A DNA stretch of 64,000 nucleotides, taken from positions 1,736,001 through 1,800,000 of the forward strand of contig NZ_CP102293.1 in NCBI RefSeq assembly GCF_025152575.1, read 5' to 3'. Below, in pieces: positions 23,898 through 30,457 of this stretch. The stretch's first letter is position 1. Every line of letters starts with the position of its first letter. Source of the stretch: Subdoligranulum variabile (GTDB taxonomy: Bacteria; Bacillota; Clostridia; Oscillospirales; Ruminococcaceae). Below the pieces are notes generated by a model. It was given only the letters and a program-made list of their open reading frames with translations. It was not told where the DNA came from and made no database searches. Made by a program: the position numbers and the translations under genes.

Positions 23898-25115
23898 ATG
23901 GCAAAGGTAGAGATCCGGATGTTGGGCGACTTTGAGATCCGTGTGGACGGGCAGCCGGTACTGGCGGCGCTGGCCCAGTCCCGCAAGGCGACATCGCTGG
24001 TGCAGTATCTGGTGCTGCAGCGGGGGGAGCGGGTGCCCCATGCCACGCTGACCAACGCCCTGTGGGGCGGGGAGCGCAGCGCCAACCCCGACATGGCCCT
24101 GCGGGCCATCCTGCACCGGTTCCGCACCATGATCGCCCAGGAGCATCTGACGGTGCTGGAGGATTGTATCCTGACCAGCCGGGGCTGCTACCAGTGGAAC
24201 CCCGACCTGCCCTGTGAGGTGGACGTCTTCACCATGGAGGACCTGGTCATGCAGGCCGGGCAGGAGAAGGACCCCGGCAAGCGCCTGGCCATTGAGGAGC
24301 GGATCGTGGAGGTCTACCGGGGGCGGCTGCTGCCGCTGTCGGCGGACGAGCCCTGGGTGGAGAGCAGCGCCGTGCGGCTGCATGTGCTCTACCGGGCCGC
24401 GATGATCCACGTGCTGGAGCACTACAAGAAGAACGGCGAGAACGAGCGGCTGGTGACCCTGTGCCGCAGCGCCATCGAGAAGAATCCCCGGGCCGAGCGG
24501 CTCTACCTGGAACTGGTGGTGGCCCTGGAGACCCTGGGCCGCCCGGAGGAAGCCCGGCAGGTGCTGCAGCAGGGGCTTTCGGTGGGCTGCCTGCACCACG
24601 CGGCGGAGCCGGGGCGGGTGGGCGCCATGTGGCGCCAGGCCCGGCAGGCCGACCGCAACATGGAAAACGACATGAACCGGCTGATGGCCGCTCTGCCGCC
24701 CCAGAACGCCGGGGGCGCCATGATCTGCTCCTTCGAGACCTTCGGCCAGATCTACCGCATGCAGCGGGGCATCCAGGCCCAGTATCACGTGCCGGTCTTC
24801 CTGCTGCTGGTGACGGTGGTGCCGGTGCAGGCACAGGACGACGCCGAGACCGAGCGGATGATGCAGGTGCTCCAGGAACTGCTGCGCAGCTGCCTGCGCA
24901 GCTGTGACGTGGCCGCCCGCTACAGCGACACCCAGTACGCGGTGCTGGTCTGCGGCGCCCCGGGGCAGAACGCCGCCCTGCTGGAGCGGATCAAGCAGGC
25001 CTTCTACGGCACGCCCACCCACCAGCGGTATCTGCTGAACTACAACGCCTACTCCCCCAAACCGGGGCAGGAACCGCCGCGCCGCCGCCGCAGTTATCCC
25101 CGCAAAAAAGTCTGA
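23898..25115 (+). CDS. SARP/BTAD-type transcriptional regulator with degenerate GGDEF-like C terminus
   Basis: A 405-aa protein. Residues 1-100 form a winged-helix DNA-binding domain of the OmpR/SARP type (EIRMLGDFEIRVDGQPV start), followed by a bacterial transcriptional activation domain of TPR-like helices (about 110-250; for example VEVYRGRLLPLSADEPWVE, LCRSAIEKNPRAERLYLELV). Residues 275-385 resemble a diguanylate cyclase core, but the signature loop reads ARYSDTQYAVLV in place of the RxGGDEFxxLL motif, so catalysis is unlikely and nucleotide sensing or dimerisation is possible. AAGGGGACAG precedes the ATG. It has its own promoter and a terminator. Confidence 0.8.
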   Translation: MAKVEIRMLGDFEIRVDGQPVLAALAQSRKATSLVQYLVLQRGERVPHATLTNALWGGERSANPDMALRAILHRFRTMIAQEHLTVLEDCILTSRGCYQWNPDLPCEVDVFTMEDLVMQAGQEKDPGKRLAIEERIVEVYRGRLLPLSADEPWVESSAVRLHVLYRAAMIHVLEHYKKNGENERLVTLCRSAIEKNPRAERLYLELVVALETLGRPEEARQVLQQGLSVGCLHHAAEPGRVGAMWRQARQADRNMENDMNRLMAALPPQNAGGAMICSFETFGQIYRMQRGIQAQYHVPVFLLLVTVVPVQAQDDAETERMMQVLQELLRSCLRSCDVAARYSDTQYAVLVCGAPGQNAALLERIKQAFYGTPTHQRYLLNYNAYSPKPGQEPPRRRRSYPRKKV

Positions 25116-25127
25116 GTACCAACCCAA

Positions 25128-25163
25128 AACAGCCCCCGCCGGTCATCCCCGGCGGGGGCTGTT
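25128..25163. terminator. Bidirectional terminator between the SARP gene and pgcA
   Basis: A perfect 15-bp stem (25128-25142 with 25149-25163) with T-rich DNA on the plus side and TTTTGGG on the minus side. Serves the two convergent genes. Confidence 0.88.
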
Positions 25164-25181
25164 ATGTTTTGGGCAGAAGGC

Positions 25182-26855
25182 TCAGTGCATCCAGGCGGCG
25201 GCTGCCTCGGCCAGTTTTGCGTTGATGGCATCGGCGGCCTCGGCGCTCTCCGCCACGGCGGACAGGTACACCTTGACCTTGGGTTCGGTGCCGGAGGGGC
25301 GCACCATCAGCTTGGCGCCGTTTTCCAGCCGGTATTCCAGCACATCGGCTTTTGGCAGCCCGGTGCCGTCCGCCTCGTAGTCGGTGACACCGGTGACGGC
25401 ATAGCCCGCGATCTCGGCGGGGGCTTGGGCCCGCAGCCGGGCCATGATGCCCTGCATGGTGTGCATGCCGGTCTCGCCCTCAAAGGTGAAGCTGTGCAGG
25501 GCGTTGCGGTACCAGCCGTACTCGGCGTAGAGCGCGTTCACGGCGTCCAGCAGGCTCATGCCCTGGGCGGCGTAGTAAGCCGCCGCCTCGCAGGCCAGCA
25601 TGACGGCGTTGACGCCGTCCTTGTCCCGCACGTGGCCGCCCGACAGATAGCCGTAACTCTCCTCGAAGCCGAAGATGTACCGCTCCACATGGCCTTCCGC
25701 CTCCAGCAGGCCGATCTGCTCCCCGATGAACTTGAAGCCGGTCAGAGTGCGGCGCAGCTCCACGCCGTACTTGGCGGCGATGGGGGTGGCCATGTCGGTG
25801 GAAACGATGGTGGTCACCGCCACGGGGTCCTGGGGCATGGTGCCGTTGCCCTGGCGTACCCGGCAGATGTAGTCAAAGAGCAGCACGCCCATCTCGTTGC
25901 CGGTGATCAGCCGGTAGCCGCCCTGGCCGTCCGGCACGGCGGCGCCCATACGGTCGCAGTCGGGGTCGGTGCCGATCATCAGGTCGGGGTGGACGGTGTC
26001 GCAGAGCTTCAGGCCGGTCTCCATGGCCTCCCGGATCTCGGGGTTGGGGTAGGGGCAGGTGGGGAAGTCCCCGTCGGGCTGCTCCTGCTCGGGCACCACC
26101 GTCACGTTGGTCACCCCCATGCGGTTCAGCAGCAGCTTCACCGGCTCCAGGCCGGTGCCGTTCAGCGGGGTGTAGACCAGTTTGAGGTGGGACACATCGT
26201 TGCCGGGGCGCAGGGCCAGCACGGCGTCCACGAAGTCCGACAGGCACTGGTCGTCGATGGTCACGATGCGGCCGTCGGCCACGGCCTCGTCGTAGTCCGC
26301 CAGTTTCGGGCTGTCGAAGTAGTCATGCTGTCCGATGGCCGCCAGCACCTGGTCGGCCATCTCCAGGGTGATCTGGCAGCCGTCGGCGCCGTAGACCTTG
26401 TAGCCGTTGTACTTGGCGGGGTTGTGGCTGGCGGTGACACAGATGCCCGCGCCGCAGCCCAGATACCGCACCGCCCAGGAAAGGGCCGGGGTGGGTTCCA
26501 GCCGGGGATAGACGTAGGCCGTGATACCGTTGGCCGCCAGCACCCGGGCGGCTTCGCGGCAGAACAGCTCGCCCTTGTGGCGGCTGTCGTGGGCCAGGGC
26601 CACCTTTTTGGGCAGGCCGGAGGCGTTCAGGGTGTCGGCCAGGCCCTGGGTGGCCCGGCGGATGGTGTAGATGTTCATCCGGTTGGTGCCGGCGCCGATG
26701 ACGCCCCGCAGCCCGCCGGTGCCGAAGGCCAGATCCCGGTAGAACCGGTCGTTGATGGCGTCGGCGTCGCCGGCAATGGTATCCAGCTCGGCGAGCAGAT
26801 CGGGATCCTCCCCGGCGCGGGCGCGCCAGAGATCGTAGAGTTCCGCAGAATGCAT
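25182..26855 (-). CDS. pgcA: Phosphoglucomutase / phosphomannomutase
   Basis: A 557-aa alpha-D-phosphohexomutase interconverting glucose 1- and 6-phosphate (or mannose phosphates), feeding glycogen and UDP-sugar synthesis. The phosphoserine loop TASHNPAKYNGYKVYG is at about residues 140-156, the Mg loop GTDPDCDRMG near 295, the sugar-specificity loop FGFEESYGYLSG near 395, and the phosphate-binding RPSGTEPKVKVY near the C terminus. Length matches the long PgcA form. The ATG follows AAAGGAG. It stands alone on the minus strand between two terminators. Confidence 0.94.
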   Translation of the reverse strand: MHSAELYDLWRARAGEDPDLLAELDTIAGDADAINDRFYRDLAFGTGGLRGVIGAGTNRMNIYTIRRATQGLADTLNASGLPKKVALAHDSRHKGELFCREAARVLAANGITAYVYPRLEPTPALSWAVRYLGCGAGICVTASHNPAKYNGYKVYGADGCQITLEMADQVLAAIGQHDYFDSPKLADYDEAVADGRIVTIDDQCLSDFVDAVLALRPGNDVSHLKLVYTPLNGTGLEPVKLLLNRMGVTNVTVVPEQEQPDGDFPTCPYPNPEIREAMETGLKLCDTVHPDLMIGTDPDCDRMGAAVPDGQGGYRLITGNEMGVLLFDYICRVRQGNGTMPQDPVAVTTIVSTDMATPIAAKYGVELRRTLTGFKFIGEQIGLLEAEGHVERYIFGFEESYGYLSGGHVRDKDGVNAVMLACEAAAYYAAQGMSLLDAVNALYAEYGWYRNALHSFTFEGETGMHTMQGIMARLRAQAPAEIAGYAVTGVTDYEADGTGLPKADVLEYRLENGAKLMVRPSGTEPKVKVYLSAVAESAEAADAINAKLAEAAAAWMH

Positions 26856-27001
26856 AGGGAAAATCTCCTTTCCTTATATAAAGGGCCGCGGACCGGGCGG
26901 GCCCGGGGCGGGGAAAACCTGCTACTACCGTACCACAGGCGGGCGCAAAAAGCAAGCGGCGGCCGCCGGAGAAAAAAATTGAAATTTTTTGAAAAAACCG
27001 C

Positions 27002-27030
27002 TTGACATTTGGTGGGGTGGGTGGTATTAT
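27002..27030 (+). promoter_or_regulatory. Promoter of tRNA-Arg
   Basis: TTGACA (27002-27007), 17-base spacer and TATTAT (27025-27030), 13 bases before the tRNA 5' end. Confidence 0.8.
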
Positions 27031-27043
27031 ACTAACTGCACTT

Positions 27044-27120
27044 GCGCCGGTAGCTCAGCTGGATAGAGTGTCTGACTACGAATCAGAAGGTCGGGAGTTC
27101 GAGTCTCTTCCGGCGCACCA
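27044..27120 (+). tRNA. tRNA-Arg (anticodon ACG), CCA encoded
   Basis: A 77-base cloverleaf: acceptor GCGCCGG pairs with CCGGCGC, D-arm AGCTCAGCTGGATAGAG, anticodon loop CTACGAA within CTGACTACGAATCAG, T-arm GGGAGTTCGAGTCTC, discriminator A and encoded CCA. ACG reads CGN codons after A34 is deaminated to inosine. It is the last core-like gene before the lower-GC conjugative element. Confidence 0.97.
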
Positions 27121-27159
27121 TGCACCGCACCGGGGCAGAGATGCCTCGGTGCATTTTTT
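27121..27159 (+). terminator. Terminator after tRNA-Arg
   Basis: A 7-bp outer stem TGCACCG / CGGTGCA with a short inner GGGCA / TGCCT pairing and a GAGA loop, then six T residues. Confidence 0.75.
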
Positions 27160-27768
27160 GTTTGTATCGCTTTTTTCAAAGCGCACAAACGGCGGCAACC
27201 ATCGTTGCGAGGGCGGTCACCGCCGTTAATCCGATTTGAAAATCAGAAAAAAGCGTGTTTCTATAGTGTTCCTGGCAGCGGGTGTTCTCCCGCTTTCCCC
27301 CGACCCAGCATCCCGGCTGGAGGTTTCTGCCTATGGGGGCTGTACTGGCTGGCGGGGTCTGTTGCATCCCTGCGGCTTTTGAGGCCGACCACAGTACAAA
27401 AGAAGTAAATACTTCCACAGGAACAACATATTCGATTTTCAAGGTACAACGATAAAAACCCCCAACCATTTCACAACGGTGGGGGTTTGGTGTACCTTGA
27501 CAAAGGTCAAACTGTATTGTAAACTGTTTAGGCGATAAACCAAACGGAAATTGGTTTATAACCATACAGATATGCAACACAGATTGTATTGCTTAGTACC
27601 ACGTTACCCCACAACGCTGCTCGTTTTTTAGCCTTGTGGTTACTGGTTGCCAGATTTTGAAGGTGGCTTCCAGGGTGGAGTTCTTATCGGGACTATTATA
27701 AGCAGATTCGAAAAGGAAGTCAAGCGACGAAAGCCGCTTGGCTTTCTTTTTTTTCTGCATAATAGGGC
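27160..27768. other. Left-end region of the ICE, no confident gene
   Basis: 609 bases with no frame I would call a gene. It holds a nested inverted repeat (27439-27500), a short palindrome TTGACAAAGGTCAA (27497-27510), a CCACAA/TTGTGG hairpin (about 27609-27640), and one TGTATTGC (27585-27592), the word that is clustered at 43.5-43.7 kb. A minus-strand frame ending near 27176 has a hydrophobic end (IGLTAVTALATMVAAVCAL) reminiscent of small holin-like toxins, but no credible start with a ribosome binding site. Confidence 0.6.
27439..27500. repeat. Nested inverted repeat near the ICE left end
   Basis: Outer arms TCAAGGTACA (27439-27448) and TGTACCTTGA (27491-27500) enclose an inner hairpin AAACCCCCA-A-CC / GGTGGGGGTTT (27456-27488, one bulged A). 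On the minus strand the inner stem is followed by a T-run and can act as a terminator. Confidence 0.75.
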
Positions 27769-28041
27769 TTAGAAAAGGTCGCTGTGTGAGCCGGTTCTGG
27801 TGAGGTACAAAATCAATTCCTCATCGGCCACTTCGTAGATCAGCAACCAATCCGGGGTGATGTGACACTCGCGGCATCCCGCATAGTCCCCGGAAAGTTG
27901 GTGGTCCCGGTTCTTCTCTGGCAGCGGTTTCTGGTTGGCCAGCAGCTCGATCACCTTTTCCAGCAGGCGCATATCATAGCCGCGCTTTACAATTCTTTTG
28001 TAGTCTTTCTTGAAGGCGGCCTGATACTTAATCGTCAGCAT
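27769..28041 (-). CDS. yafQ: Type II toxin, YafQ/RelE family mRNA interferase
   Basis: A 90-aa RelE-fold toxin that cuts ribosome-bound mRNA. The YafQ signature is visible: KKDYKRIVKRGYD near the N terminus, the DHQLSGDYAGCRECHITPDW block with catalytic His residues, LLIYEV, and RTGSHSDLF at the C terminus. It overlaps the antitoxin gene by 14 bases, in the order antitoxin-toxin typical of dinJ-yafQ. On this ICE it probably stabilises the element after integration. Confidence 0.93.
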   Translation of the reverse strand: MLTIKYQAAFKKDYKRIVKRGYDMRLLEKVIELLANQKPLPEKNRDHQLSGDYAGCRECHITPDWLLIYEVADEELILYLTRTGSHSDLF

Positions 28042-28300
28042 TTAGATCCTCCATGAGTTCTTCTACGGAAGAAAAAGCCTTACTCATTCCAATACCTTTT
28101 CTGGCGTCTTCAATTGCCTTTTTCGTTTCGGCGTTCGGAACTTCGGCTCCAATCTCAAAGGGGATTCGATATTCCCGGACCGCCTTTTTCGCAAAAACGG
28201 TAAATGCCGTTGTCATCGTCATGCCAACATCATTGCAAAAAGCCTCGAACTGCTGCTTCAAGTCGGAATCCATGCGGATATTGATGTTGATGTTCGCCAT
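28028..28300 (-). CDS. dinJ: Type II antitoxin, RelB/DinJ family
   Basis: A 90-aa protein with an N-terminal ribbon-helix-helix (NININIRMDSDLKQQFEAFC, then GMTMTTAFTVFAKKAV) for DNA binding and dimerisation and a C-terminal arm that wraps the toxin. The ATG at 28300 follows GGAAAGGAG; the frame extends further upstream but without starts supported by a site. Expected to repress its own promoter through the palindrome at 28343-28360. Confidence 0.93.
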   Translation of the reverse strand: MANININIRMDSDLKQQFEAFCNDVGMTMTTAFTVFAKKAVREYRIPFEIGAEVPNAETKKAIEDARKGIGMSKAFSSVEELMEDLNADD

Positions 28301-28333
28301 ACAGTGCAATCTCCTTTCCTTGATTCTGTAACT

Positions 28334-28362
28334 ATTATACCAGACATTGCGCACGATGTCAA
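28334..28362 (-). promoter_or_regulatory. Promoter with palindromic operator of dinJ-yafQ
   Basis: Minus-strand TTGACA (28362-28357), 17-base spacer and TATAAT (28339-28334), a perfect consensus promoter. The spacer contains GACAT-N8-ATGTC (28343-28360), positioned so that bound antitoxin would block polymerase. Confidence 0.85.
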
Positions 28363-28486
28363 TATATTTATTTACAATGCTTGCATATTTTTTCCCGCTT
28401 CCTGCTCGCTCCACTATATTTTCGGGCGTGATTGTTCGACACACAACTCTGCAAATTTCAATGGGAAAAATAACGACAGGACAATC

Positions 28487-28521
28487 AAAACGCTTTGTGC
28501 CTGTTAGGCACAAAGCGTTTT
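28487..28521. repeat. ICE palindrome copy A (terminator-like)
   Basis: Core TTGTGCCTGTTAGGCACAA, extended by symmetric flanks to 16-bp arms (28487-28502 with 28506-28521) around a GTT centre. It lies 22 bases past the stop of the 281-aa gene. One of five copies of the core in the ICE. Confidence 0.85.
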
Positions 28522-28542
28522 GCAGCGCCAGCCCGGGCTGTA

Positions 28543-29388
28543 TCATTGGCCGTCGTCTGTTTCCTTTGCCGCCAGGAATGCGGCGCGAACCTCTTGCAGT
28601 TTTTTGACCCCCAGCGCCCAATAGGGGCGAATTTCTTTGCCGGTCATACCGGCTTCGCGGCACAGGCGCATTTCCCGCAAGACACGGGGACCGCACTTGT
28701 GCAGCTTGATGAGCTTTAGGCCGTAGGTGTCCGGCATAATGCCGTTGGCAATGCCGATCAGCAGTTCCCGCAACTGGTTTTTGTCGATGCCGTGAACAGG
28801 GTCCTCGTAGTACATGGGCGGCAACAAGCCCTGCTCTCTGGCCCAATCCCGCAGCTGATGCACACGGCGCTTCTTGATGATACGCAACGATAGGGACGGG
28901 TCATCGTAGCTGCTTTCATCAAAGCCCATGCGCATCCCCAGGCGCAGTTCGGTGAGCTTGGGCAGGCCCTCGTCGGTGTTGTACCCCTTGGCCAGATACG
29001 GCTCAATGTCCAGATCGTCCTCAATCCAGGCCGCTTTTTCTGCCTCCCAGGCCAGGTCTATCGGCCTGCCGCCCAGCATGGCCCGCTTTTCGGCTTTGGC
29101 CTTTTTTGCCAGGTAGATGATACCGCCCTGATGTGCGGCGCGGCGGGCTTTTTTGTTTGCAGTCTGCGCAATCTGCCGCCCGGAGTAGCCGATCATCTTC
29201 AACCCTTCCGGCGGCGTTGCGGTCTCGGCAACGCGCACCACCACCCGCAGCATCTTTTTGCGACACCCCGGGACGGGGACCCGCACCCAGCTGCCAGGCT
29301 TCAGCCCGGCGCTTCCTTTGTAGTCCTCCGGCACGCCGAACCCGTATTCTTTGCCATCCGGCTTGAATTTGATGAACACCATCTTCAT
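28543..29388 (-). CDS. Conserved-looking hypothetical ICE protein (281 aa)
   Basis: A 281-aa soluble, basic protein I do not recognise. The first about 50 residues look like a small beta-barrel (VFIKFKPDGKEYGFGVPEDY, then SWVRVPVP and LRVVVRVAET), and the rest is helical and charged. No Cys cluster or membrane segment. The start has GGGAGTGACTTTTGC upstream (GGGAG). It lies between the toxin-antitoxin pair and a wHTH gene, in the accessory end of the element, and is followed by palindrome copy A. Function unknown. Confidence 0.7.
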   Translation of the reverse strand: MKMVFIKFKPDGKEYGFGVPEDYKGSAGLKPGSWVRVPVPGCRKKMLRVVVRVAETATPPEGLKMIGYSGRQIAQTANKKARRAAHQGGIIYLAKKAKAEKRAMLGGRPIDLAWEAEKAAWIEDDLDIEPYLAKGYNTDEGLPKLTELRLGMRMGFDESSYDDPSLSLRIIKKRRVHQLRDWAREQGLLPPMYYEDPVHGIDKNQLRELLIGIANGIMPDTYGLKLIKLHKCGPRVLREMRLCREAGMTGKEIRPYWALGVKKLQEVRAAFLAAKETDDGQ

Positions 29389-29423
29389 GCAAAAGTCACT
29401 CCCTGTTGCTTAAATTATACCTG

Positions 29424-30395
29424 CTATCTCCGTTGGTGACAACGACTGTAAAGACAGTACAAAGAAAAAAATAATCGGGCGCAGCGATCAGGCAGGCCGT
29501 GGGCACGAAAAGCGGAGCACACGCGGAACCCTTCAGCCTGGATAAACGGGATTTTGCCGTGTACGCCTACCTCTGCCGCTGGCTCAGGCGGTTCCGAAAG
29601 GCGCACTTCTCCCCTTGTTGCTAATCTAGAGAGGGAAAAATATCTTTCTTTTGTACTGTAAGTGGGATTAGTCTTATTACTGTTCCGCAAATTTTGACAT
29701 ACCCTTTTCAGAAAAACGAGTAAGACCTCTTGACAAGCACCGATCTCGTGTAGTATTTTGGAATTGGAAATGAGACTTGCTATGCTTGCCAGCAGCATCT
29801 CGATTTTTTGCCGCCGTGTTCCAGCACGGCGGTTTTCTTTTTGTGCGCCAGGATTGGCCCCTGGGAGCGCCTGTGCGACCGTTTCGACGAGTATGTACAG
29901 ATTGTGCTTCCCGGCACGGAAAGCGGCTTTGAGGAGCCTCCCAGCGGCCATCAGAGACTTGATGGCCGTTTGCACTGTGCCGATGGCCATGTGCAGCACG
30001 GTGGCCATGTGTGAAAACGAGGGAAACGCCTTGCGCTGCCCATTGGAGCAACGGCAGAGGTAAGCATACACGGCAAAGTCCCGTTTATCCAGGTTGAATG
30101 CTTCTACCGGCAGCTTGCCCCATGCGCCGGACAGCTGCCGGAGCTTGTATTGATTGGAGATTCTGCGGCCTTCCCGATCTTGCCGGGCAGACACTACCAG
30201 CAGGCCCTTTTGTTCCAGACCGACCACTGCGGAGCGGATTGTGTTCTCGCTCAGACCGCACCGCTGCTGTATGGTGGCGTTGCGGACGGTTGCCGTGCCC
30301 AGGCAGTTCTGACAGTACGACAAAAACAAATAAACCATCAGTTCTTTAGGCTTTAGCCCGTATTCAAATAGGCTGTTATAAATTTTTACAAACAT
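29424..30395 (-). CDS. Winged helix-turn-helix protein, C-terminal part doubtful
   Basis: 323 aa as an open frame. Residues 1-180 contain two winged-HTH units: the first around NATIQQRCGLSENTIRSAVV with the wing KGLLVVSARQDREGRR, the second around SFSHMATVLHMAIGTVQTAI. This arrangement is seen in helix-turn-helix proteins of conjugative elements that may act in replication initiation or regulation. The C-terminal third (after about residue 200) is low-complexity, and its end is antisense to an inverted gene remnant (29526-29624), so the natural end of the gene may differ. GGAAGGAAG precedes the ATG. Confidence 0.7.
   Translation of the reverse strand: MFVKIYNSLFEYGLKPKELMVYLFLSYCQNCLGTATVRNATIQQRCGLSENTIRSAVVGLEQKGLLVVSARQDREGRRISNQYKLRQLSGAWGKLPVEAFNLDKRDFAVYAYLCRCSNGQRKAFPSFSHMATVLHMAIGTVQTAIKSLMAAGRLLKAAFRAGKHNLYILVETVAQALPGANPGAQKENRRAGTRRQKIEMLLASIASLISNSKILHEIGACQEVLLVFLKRVCQNLRNSNKTNPTYSTKERYFSLSRLATRGEVRLSEPPEPAAEVGVHGKIPFIQAEGFRVCSAFRAHGLPDRCARLFFSLYCLYSRCHQRR
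29526..29624 (+). pseudogene. Inverted remnant of a paralogous wHTH gene
   Basis: On the plus strand this stretch reads EPFSLDKRDFAVYAYLCRW then RKAHFSPCC and TAA, closely similar to EAFNLDKRDFAVYAYLCRC in the middle of the neighbouring minus-strand wHTH protein (its coding at about 30040-30095). It is a short, start-less, inverted fragment of a related gene, left by a rearrangement. Confidence 0.7.
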
Positions 30396-30420
30396 GTTGT
30401 TCTTCCTTCCAAAAAAGCAG

Positions 30421-30445
30421 CCCCAGGCAAACGGATTGCCTGGGG
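30421..30445 (-). terminator. Hairpin in front of the coupling-protein gene
   Basis: Perfect 10-bp arms CCCCAGGCAA / TTGCCTGGGG with an ACGGA loop; in the minus direction it is followed by CTGCTTTTTT. It lies 13 bases past the stop of the coupling-protein gene and before the wHTH gene, so it ends the transfer operon. Confidence 0.85.
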
Positions 30446-30457
30446 CATTGTTGTTAT

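Noticed and set aside
10191..25163. Flanking direct repeats (attL/attR) for the phage-like cassette
   Set aside because: I compared the terminator and promoter regions on both sides by eye and saw no repeat long enough to claim; a computed search would be needed.
27044..27120. tRNA-Arg as the proven ICE attachment site
   Set aside because: No second copy of the tRNA 3' end is visible in the window and the integrase is at the opposite side; the right end is outside the window.
27176..27580. Minus-strand frame with a hydrophobic end resembling a small holin-like toxin
   Set aside because: It crosses a terminator-like nested hairpin, its start lacks a ribosome binding site, and only the last about 20 residues look meaningful. 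Kept as a comment on the left-end region.
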